NCBI GenBank assembly: GCA_946479225.1
Contig: CAMLFI010000155.1
Span: forward strand, 1-6,371
DNA from: an uncultured Mucilaginibacter sp.
Lineage (GTDB): Bacteria; Bacteroidota; Bacteroidia; Sphingobacteriales; Sphingobacteriaceae
Reading direction: 5' to 3'
DNA: 6,371 nt
Part shown: positions 1-4,052 of the stretch, piece after piece
Layout: every line of letters begins with the position of its first letter
Numbering within the stretch: the stretch's first letter is position 1
The notes under the pieces: model-generated
The model's input: only the letters and a program-made list of their open reading frames with translations
What the model was told of the DNA's origin: nothing
The model's database searches: none
Program-made: the position numbers and the translations under genes

Positions 1-362
1 TTTAAATTAATTGGTGAAGGCCATGCGCCACTTGCTTTAGGGCCATAAAACAAGTAATCGGTAGTGTTTAAGTAATAATCTCCATCATTCCCTAACAACC
101 CCGCCGGCGCTGTAGTGCCGCTATAAATTTTGGACCCTGCAGTTCCAGCCGCGCCTGTTGCTCCGGTGGCACCTGTTGCTCCCGTGGCACCAGTAGCGCC
201 TGTTGCACCCGTAGCTCCGGTGGCTCCCTTGAGGCTGGTTGCTGCTCCCCATCCCGAACTTGTTTTAGGCCCATAAAAATCGCTGGTAGAAACGTTAAGG
301 TAGAAATCACCCGTAGTTCCCAACGTGGCTGCCGGAGCCACTGTGCCAGAGTAAATTTTGGT
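1..362 (-). repeat. Two copies of a ~45-residue KIYSGT...FYGPK module
   Basis: Copy 1 is encoded by 362-228 (residues 50-94) and copy 2 by 134 to the left edge (residues 126-169). Both share KIYSGT, then Ala-Pro, Leu-Gly, Gly-Asp-(Phe/Tyr)-Tyr-Leu-Asn, Phe-Tyr-Gly-Pro-Lys and a Trp near the end. Each copy follows a Gly-X-Y run, so the protein is built from alternating collagen-like and KIYSG units. More copies may lie beyond the edge. The function of the module is unknown to me. Confidence 0.8.
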
Positions 363-509
363 ACCATCGGCACCTGTTGCACCGACAGCGCCCGTGGCTC
401 CGGTTGTGCCTGCGGCACCTGTGGGGCCTACGGGCCCCTCTTTAGTACAAGAAGTGAGAAGTACCGCTGCAGTAATAAATGTGAAAATTAATTGATTAAA
501 ATGTTTCAT
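1..509 (-). CDS. Collagen-like lipoprotein with Gly-X-Y repeats (C-terminus beyond left edge)
   Basis: Reading the minus strand from the ATG at 509 gives 169 codons with no stop before the edge, so the C-terminus is missing. Residues 1-21 form a lipoprotein signal peptide: Lys3, a hydrophobic stretch at about 7-18, and a lipobox LLTSC with Cys21 as the lipidation site. A collagen-like Gly-X-Y run follows at 25-49, then a 45-residue module starting TKIYSG (50-94), a second Gly-X-Y run at 95-125 that is mostly Gly-Ala-Thr, and a second copy of the module from 126. This architecture is familiar from Bacteroidota lipoproteins of unknown function; surface display is inferred from the signal. The start is chosen because the signal peptide begins right there. 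There is no Shine-Dalgarno sequence, which is normal for the phylum. Another long frame within 92-418 on the same strand is a low-complexity shadow. Triple-helix formation is not shown by sequence alone. Confidence 0.85.
   Translation of the reverse strand, partial: MKHFNQLIFTFITAAVLLTSCTKEGPVGPTGAAGTTGATGAVGATGADGTKIYSGTVAPAATLGTTGDFYLNVSTSDFYGPKTSSGWGAATSLKGATGATGATGATGATGATGATGATGAAGTAGSKIYSGTTAPAGLLGNDGDYYLNTTDYLFYGPKASGAWPSPINL
135..227 (-). repeat. Gly-Ala-Thr collagen-like triplet tract, 9-bp period
   Basis: Residues 95-125 of the collagen-like lipoprotein: eight consecutive Gly-Ala-Thr triplets, then Gly-Ala-Ala, Gly-Thr-Ala and a closing Gly. The DNA repeats with a 9-bp period but codons vary at the third base, so it is a degenerate repeat and not a perfect minisatellite. 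Such a tract can gain or lose triplets by slippage or recombination without breaking the frame. A shorter, more mixed Gly-X-Y run encodes residues 25-49 at 363-437. Confidence 0.85.
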
Positions 510-541
510 GGTAGTTTGATGTTTTAAATGTTTGTTAAACT

Positions 542-564
542 ATAAGGCTTTTTCTTAGCCTTAT
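542..564 (-). promoter_or_regulatory. 8-bp hairpin in the leader of the lipoprotein gene
   Basis: ATAAGGCT (542-549) pairs perfectly with AGCCTTAT (557-564) across a 7-nt loop. It lies 32 nt upstream of the lipoprotein ATG, inside the expected untranslated leader. On the minus strand it has no following T-run, so it is not a normal terminator there; on the plus strand only four Ts follow and no gene ends nearby. A role in message stability or translation is inference. Confidence 0.5.
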
Positions 565-569
565 TTTAA

Positions 570-600
570 TTGACTGAAGCAAAGTAACAGTGTATTTTTG
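570..600 (+). promoter_or_regulatory. Bacteroidota-type promoter match, rightward
   Basis: TTG at 570-572 and TATTTTTG at 593-600 are separated by 20 bp, matching the primary sigma factor pattern of Bacteroidota (TTTG at -33, TAnnTTTG at -7, 19-21 bp apart) except for the first T of the upstream box. Transcription would start near 605-609 and run toward the terminator at 812-860. AT-rich DNA gives chance matches, so this is a candidate only. Confidence 0.4.
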
Positions 601-609
601 CTTCAATCA
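571..609. promoter_or_regulatory. 13-bp inverted repeat (12/13), candidate operator
   Basis: TGACTGAAGCAAA (571-583) is matched in inverted orientation by TTTGCTTCAATCA (597-609), with one mismatch and a 13-bp spacer. The centres of the arms are 26 bp apart, about two and a half helical turns. The dyad overlaps promoter-like boxes on both strands. It could be a binding site for a dimeric regulator, or, if transcribed, a 13-bp stem with a 13-nt loop. The spacer is too short for a typical invertible promoter segment. Confidence 0.5.
580..606 (-). promoter_or_regulatory. Candidate promoter of the collagen-like lipoprotein
   Basis: On the minus strand TTG (606-604) is followed after 16 bp by TTACTTTG (587-580), a 7 of 8 match to TAnnTTTG. 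The spacing is shorter than the usual 19-21 bp. The start of transcription would fall near 573, giving a leader of about 65 nt that opens close to the 542-564 hairpin. It is weaker than the opposing match on the plus strand. Confidence 0.3.
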
Positions 610-811
610 TGCGTTTAACTACGTGACTACCATGCGAATATTACGCTTCTTTTTTGCGGTTCATACGTTAGTACAGGAAAGTTTAATGCAGGCCGAAGCC
701 ATGCAGGCCAGAGCGAACTTATTAAAATGTTAGAAGAAAGGTTATTAATGAAATCTTAAGCGGCAGATACCGGCCTATTATGATGGAGTAGTTAAATATA
801 AAAAGCGCTTA

Positions 812-860
812 CTGAAAAAAGCCTAAGGGGGCCAGATCCGACCCCCTTAGGCTTTTTCAG
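812..860. terminator. Strong rho-independent terminator, bidirectional in form
   Basis: The left arm 812-831 and right arm 842-860 pair along 19 bp with one extra A, around a 10-nt loop (832-841). The GC-rich core GCCTAAGGGGG / CCCCCTTAGGC is followed by six Ts on the minus strand and five Ts on the plus strand, so it can act both ways. It begins 4 bp past the stop codon of the 115-residue protein gene and is its natural terminator, and probably ends the whole block of minus-strand genes to its right. Confidence 0.92.
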
Positions 861-864
861 CATT

Positions 865-1212
865 TTAAGATGCCGTTGGCCTGTCGCTGCTATGCAAGTT
901 ATGGCTTACCATAAAATGATGCAATTTAGCTCCAATTGCGGATGAATTATCAACTGCATACGTTCCGTATGCATCAACGATCAAGCCTTTCAAATCAAAT
1001 TTAGGAGAGCTCACTGCGTAAACAATAGACATATCCGATGGGTTGCTTGCCCCTTCAAAACGATGAAATTCATCAATTGAAAAATCATCAGCTGTCATAT
1101 GTATATCCCGTGATTTATCATCAACGGTATCCCCTTCTATACTAAGATTAGCGGTATATCCCTTTTTCATTAAATCGTTAGTGGCATCCACTAAGGTTTC
1201 ATAATTTTCCAT
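865..1212 (-). CDS. Conserved small Bacteroidota protein, function unknown
   Basis: A 115-residue soluble, acidic protein with no signal peptide or membrane segment. Its pattern is an N-terminal helix-like segment with LMKKGYTANL (14-23), then RFEGASNPSDMSIVYAVSS (51-69) and KGLIVDAYGTYA (75-86). I recognise this as a family of roughly 100-residue proteins common in Bacteroidota that databases often label 'phosphoribosylpyrophosphate synthetase'. It is far shorter than a real PRPP synthetase (about 310 residues) and shows no PRPP-binding motif, so I do not accept that name. The ATG at 1212 is fixed by an in-frame TAA 9 bp upstream. The tail after about residue 92 appears variable. It lies 98 bp after the E2 gene and ends just before a strong terminator. 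A structured leader and a TACTTTGC box upstream suggest it may have its own promoter. Confidence 0.85.
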   Translation of the reverse strand: MENYETLVDATNDLMKKGYTANLSIEGDTVDDKSRDIHMTADDFSIDEFHRFEGASNPSDMSIVYAVSSPKFDLKGLIVDAYGTYAVDNSSAIGAKLHHFMVSHNLHSSDRPTAS

Positions 1213-1221
1213 GGCAAATTA

Positions 1222-1260
1222 GTTTAAGTGTTGCGCCGCATAAGCGCACACATATTAAAC
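1222..1260 (-). promoter_or_regulatory. Two-part hairpin in the leader of the 115-residue protein gene
   Basis: The outer stem GTTTAA (1222-1227) pairs with TTAAAC (1255-1260). The inner stem GTGTTGCGC (1228-1236) pairs with GCGCACAC (1244-1251) with one bulged T on the plus-strand sequence; the loop is 1237-1243 and a 3-nt bulge lies at 1252-1254. It ends 9 nt before the ATG. On the minus strand there is no T-run after it, so it is not a standard terminator of the E2 gene. Control of translation or RNA stability is inference. Confidence 0.5.
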
Positions 1261-1267
1261 TAAAAAT

Positions 1268-1275
1268 GCAAAGTA
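1268..1275 (-). promoter_or_regulatory. TACTTTGC box, possible -7 element
   Basis: TACTTTGC on the minus strand (1275-1268) is the same 8-mer found upstream of the collagen-like lipoprotein (586-579). It resembles the Bacteroidota -7 box with one base missing. I see no convincing TTTG at the right distance upstream, so a promoter here is weakly supported. If real, transcripts would begin close to the 5' base of the 1222-1260 hairpin. Confidence 0.22.
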
Positions 1276-1310
1276 CTTGTTTGCGGTAAAAGTAATTTAT
1301 GGCAAAAGGA

Positions 1311-2759
1311 TTAAACTTCGCGGTTGATGTCCCAGTTTTCAAGGTAATCGGCAACCCGTTTAACAAACGACCCACCCAATGCGCCGTCTACCACACGGTG
1401 ATCATATGATAATGAAAGGAACATCATATGCCGTATGGCTATTACATCACCCTCGGGGGTTTCAATAACGGCGGGCTTTTTCTTAATTGCGCCAATAGCC
1501 AAAATAGCTACCTGCGGCTGATTGATTATAGGTGTTCCCATCAGGTTACCAAACGACCCTACATTGGTGATGGTGAAGGTCCCTTCTTTTACATCATCGG
1601 GCTGCAGCTTATTTAAGCGGGCCTTTGCCGCCAGGTTATTAACGGCTTTGGTTAGCCCTAATAAGTTAAGCTCGTCTGCCTTTTTTATTACGGGAACTAT
1701 CAGGTTTCCGTTGGGTAAAGCCGTAGCCATGCTGATATTTATAGCGGCTTTACGTATAATTTGCGTGCCGTTTACAGAGGCGTTAATAAGCGGAAAGTCT
1801 TTAATAGCTTTCACAACGGCTTCTGTAAAAATTGGCGTAAAGGTTATTTTTTCACCTTCGCGTTTTTCAAAGCTGTTCTTTATTTTTTCCCGCCACAATA
1901 CCAGGCTTGTAACGTCAGCCTCAACAAAAGAGGTCACGTGTGGCGAGGTATGCTTGCTCATTACCATATGGTCGGCAATAAGCCTACGCATCCTGTCCAT
2001 TTCTATTATCTCATCACCACCTGATACAGACGAAGTTTGGGTTGGGGCTGATATAGCAGGTTCGGGAGTTTCCTTAACAGGCGCGGGTTGAGCTTTTATC
2101 TCCTCTGTGTGTGGTTTAAGCTCGTCTGTTGCAGTATTTTGGGTGGGTGCGTATGATTGCCCCGATATTCCATTTGCCGTTCCTGAACGATCTTTAAGGT
2201 AATTTAAAAGGTCATCCTTTGTTAAACGACCTTCGGACCCACTTCCTTTAATGCTATCTAACTCGGCAGTGCTTATATTTTCCTGCAAGGCGATGTGCTT
2301 CACCAGCGGAGAGTAAAAACGCGGTGCATCATTTACAGAACGCTGCGGCACAAAAGCCTGGGCTTTTTCCAACAATTCAGTACCGGGTATATTTTCTTGT
2401 TTTTGTTCTTCCTCAATGGTAACAGTTACTTGCGGCGGAGTAGTGGCAACCCGCTCTGTGCTATAGGACGCCTGAGTTGTGTCAGCGGATAAATTTTCCT
2501 CATCTTGTAGGCCATCGTCGTCTGTTTCTATAATGGCAACAACATCCCCTACCTGAACAATATCATCCTCTTTACAAAGGCGTTCAACCAATCTGCCTGA
2601 TACCGGCGATGGCACTTCAGAATCTACTTTGTCTGTGGCTATTTCAATTACCGCATCATCCGCTTCGATATAATCACCAGGGTTTTTTACCCATTTAATT
2701 ATAGTTGCTTCCGCAACACTCTCCCCCATCTTTGGCAATAACAACTGGTATTTGGCCAT
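1311..2759 (-). CDS. 2-oxo acid dehydrogenase complex E2 (dihydrolipoamide acyltransferase)
   Basis: A 482-residue E2 core subunit that transfers an acyl group from lipoamide to CoA in a cytoplasmic 2-oxo acid dehydrogenase complex. Domains in order: one lipoyl domain (about 1-79) with Lys44 in ATDKVDSEVPSP as the lipoylation site; an acidic Gln/Thr/Pro-rich linker (80-145); an E1/E3-binding domain (about 148-188) with the GRLTKDDL motif; a Pro/Thr/Glu-rich linker (192-250); and the acyltransferase domain (about 253-480) with the active-site motif HRVVDG, His454 and Asp458. A single lipoyl domain and this layout fit branched-chain 2-oxo acid (Bkd) or 2-oxoglutarate E2 better than pyruvate E2, which often carries more lipoyl domains; the substrate cannot be settled here. 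The ATG at 2759 opens directly on the canonical lipoyl fold. It lies 43 bp downstream of cinA. No E1 or E3 gene is in the window, so partners are encoded elsewhere. Confidence 0.95.
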   Translation of the reverse strand: MAKYQLLLPKMGESVAEATIIKWVKNPGDYIEADDAVIEIATDKVDSEVPSPVSGRLVERLCKEDDIVQVGDVVAIIETDDDGLQDEENLSADTTQASYSTERVATTPPQVTVTIEEEQKQENIPGTELLEKAQAFVPQRSVNDAPRFYSPLVKHIALQENISTAELDSIKGSGSEGRLTKDDLLNYLKDRSGTANGISGQSYAPTQNTATDELKPHTEEIKAQPAPVKETPEPAISAPTQTSSVSGGDEIIEMDRMRRLIADHMVMSKHTSPHVTSFVEADVTSLVLWREKIKNSFEKREGEKITFTPIFTEAVVKAIKDFPLINASVNGTQIIRKAAINISMATALPNGNLIVPVIKKADELNLLGLTKAVNNLAAKARLNKLQPDDVKEGTFTITNVGSFGNLMGTPIINQPQVAILAIGAIKKKPAVIETPEGDVIAIRHMMFLSLSYDHRVVDGALGGSFVKRVADYLENWDINREV

Positions 2760-2781
2760 ACAGAATATATAGTTATGAGTT

Positions 2782-2813
2782 CAAAATTATAAAATTACCG
2801 CATTAGTTGTTAA
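2782..2813 (-). promoter_or_regulatory. Possible promoter between cinA and the E2 gene
   Basis: TAATTTTG on the minus strand (2789-2782) fits TAnnTTTG exactly and lies 22 bp upstream of the E2 ATG. The upstream box would be TTA at 2813-2811, 21 bp away, a poor match to TTTG that lies inside the end of cinA. It may allow E2 expression apart from lptD-cinA, but the 22-bp leader and the AT-rich setting make it uncertain. Confidence 0.25.
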
Positions 2814-4050
2814 CATCCTTAAGTAAAGTATTCAACATTGCCAGTGCAGCTGTAGCACTACGTTCAATATTTTGTATTCTTTTGCTACCAAATATGAATT
2901 TTTTCACTGCGATCTTCTCAACCGAACCTACTGCTATCCAAACAGTTCCAACCGGCTTATCCGGTGTACCACCATCTGGCCCGGCAATACCTGTTACAGC
3001 GATAGCAAAATTAGTATTGAAATTTTTTAACGCCCCACTCAACATTTCAGTGACAGTTTCTTCACTTACAGCACCAAAATCACTTATCGTTTCGTCCTTC
3101 ACGCCCAAAATTTGTTGTTTTAAGGCATTGCTGTAAACCACCCCGCCACCGGCAAAAACTTTTGAGGAACCTGCATGCTGTGTAAGCAAATGCGAAATAT
3201 ACCCGCCGGTGCAGCTTTCAGCAACAGAGAGTGTAAGTCTCTTACTTTCCATTAAGTTGAGTACCGCTTTTTCAAGGGCAATGTCTTCCGTTGCAACCAA
3301 GATATCACTTACCCTTTCCACAATTTCAGCGGCAAACGAATCAACCTCCTGCGCAAGGCCGGCATCGTTATCGCCATACCCACTCAGGCGTAATCTAACC
3401 TGCCCTAATTTGGGCAAATACGCCAGTTTAATATGCTCAGGTAATCTATCTTCTATATCGGCAATACGTTTAGCTAAAAATGATTCCCCTTCGCCCGCTG
3501 TTAATAATGTTTTATGAATAATTACAGGTAGTTTGAAAGCGATTTTTAACCGCGGGATAACCTGCTCGTCCATCATGTACATCATCTCAAACGGCACGCC
3601 GGGCATTGACACATAAATTTTTCCATTGTTTTCAAACCACATACCTGGCGCGGTGCCGTTATGATTTATAATAACTTCGCAATTTTGGGGCACCATAGCC
3701 TGCGCCTTGTTTATATCCAGCAGCGGGCGGTTGTTTTTTGCGAAGATGCGTGTAACATTGGCTAAAGTGTCGGCATTTTCAATCATTCCGACATTAAAAT
3801 ATTCGGCCAGCGTATTTTTGGTGATATCATCTTTGGTGGGCCCTAAACCGCCGGTAATTAAGATAATATCGGCCCTTGAAGCAGCCTCGGCCAATGCTTT
3901 TAAAATATGCTCCCGGTCATCTGATACCGATGATATCTGTTTTATTTTGATGCCGATATTATTTAGCTGCCGGGCCATCCACGCCGAGTTGGTGTCAACT
4001 ATCTGCCCTATTAATATTTCGTCGCCTATGGTGATAATTTCTGCGCGCAT
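2803..4050 (-). CDS. cinA: CinA: nucleotide pyrophosphatase / NMN deamidase family protein
   Basis: A full-length 415-residue two-domain CinA. The N-terminal molybdopterin-binding-like (COG1058) domain spans about 1-170 and shows GDEIL (9-13), DTNS (19-22) and TGGLGPTKDD (66-75). The C-terminal PncC-type domain spans about 255-412 and shows AESCTGG (277-283), GGVVYSNALK (302-311) and VTGIAGPDGG (352-361). Ser279, Tyr306 and Lys311 lie where the family's amidase residues are expected. In characterised relatives the C-terminal domain deamidates nicotinamide mononucleotide in pyridine-nucleotide salvage and the N-terminal domain cleaves ADP-ribose; the name reflects competence-induced expression in streptococci and implies no DNA-uptake role here. 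The start ATG overlaps the lptD stop (TAATG), so translation is probably coupled. No frameshift or missing motif is seen. Confidence 0.97.
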   Translation of the reverse strand: MRAEIITIGDEILIGQIVDTNSAWMARQLNNIGIKIKQISSVSDDREHILKALAEAASRADIILITGGLGPTKDDITKNTLAEYFNVGMIENADTLANVTRIFAKNNRPLLDINKAQAMVPQNCEVIINHNGTAPGMWFENNGKIYVSMPGVPFEMMYMMDEQVIPRLKIAFKLPVIIHKTLLTAGEGESFLAKRIADIEDRLPEHIKLAYLPKLGQVRLRLSGYGDNDAGLAQEVDSFAAEIVERVSDILVATEDIALEKAVLNLMESKRLTLSVAESCTGGYISHLLTQHAGSSKVFAGGGVVYSNALKQQILGVKDETISDFGAVSEETVTEMLSGALKNFNTNFAIAVTGIAGPDGGTPDKPVGTVWIAVGSVEKIAVKKFIFGSKRIQNIERSATAALAMLNTLLKDVNN

Positions 4051-4052
4051 TA
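4048..4052 (-). promoter_or_regulatory. TAATG stop-start overlap between lptD and cinA
   Basis: On the minus strand the lptD stop TAA (4052-4050) shares its last A with the cinA start ATG (4050-4048). There is no Shine-Dalgarno sequence in front of it. The overlap suggests that ribosomes finishing lptD reinitiate on cinA, tying the two proteins to one message. Confidence 0.8.

Larger units (their letters stand above)
510..811. other. 302-bp stretch without a confident gene
   Basis: Besides the 542-564 hairpin, the 571-609 dyad and the promoter matches, I see no tRNA-like fold or recognisable protein remnant. The plus strand has a 33-codon frame from an ATG at 632 to a TAG at 731, with a 9-bp direct repeat ATGCAGGCC at 686-694 and 701-709. 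A further 10-codon frame overlaps its end (727-759). The minus strand holds only very short frames. The region could encode a small RNA or short peptide on the plus strand, could be a decayed gene, or could be plain spacer. Confidence 0.5.

Noticed and set aside
92..418. 108-codon minus-strand frame starting MPQAQPEP
   Set aside because: It is a shadow of the collagen-like gene in another frame. The 9-bp repeat keeps alternative frames open and gives Gln/Pro/Glu-rich low-complexity sequence, while the true frame has a signal peptide and Gly-X-Y pattern.
571..609. Invertible (phase-variable) promoter flanked by inverted repeats
   Set aside because: The spacer is only 13 bp, too short for the known invertible segments, and no recombinase gene is in the window.
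812..860. Inverted repeat as a transposon end or CRISPR repeat
   Set aside because: It is a single hairpin with a GC-rich core and T-runs right after a stop codon, which is the form of an intrinsic terminator. No transposase, target duplication or spaced repeats accompany it.
1428..2492. Several plus-strand frames of 62-189 codons opposite the E2 gene
   Set aside because: They lie antisense to a well-supported E2 gene with all its motifs, and their products show no recognisable domain.
2808..2815. TGTTAACA palindrome at the end of cinA
   Set aside because: It is only 8 bp, lies within coding sequence and is expected by chance at this length.
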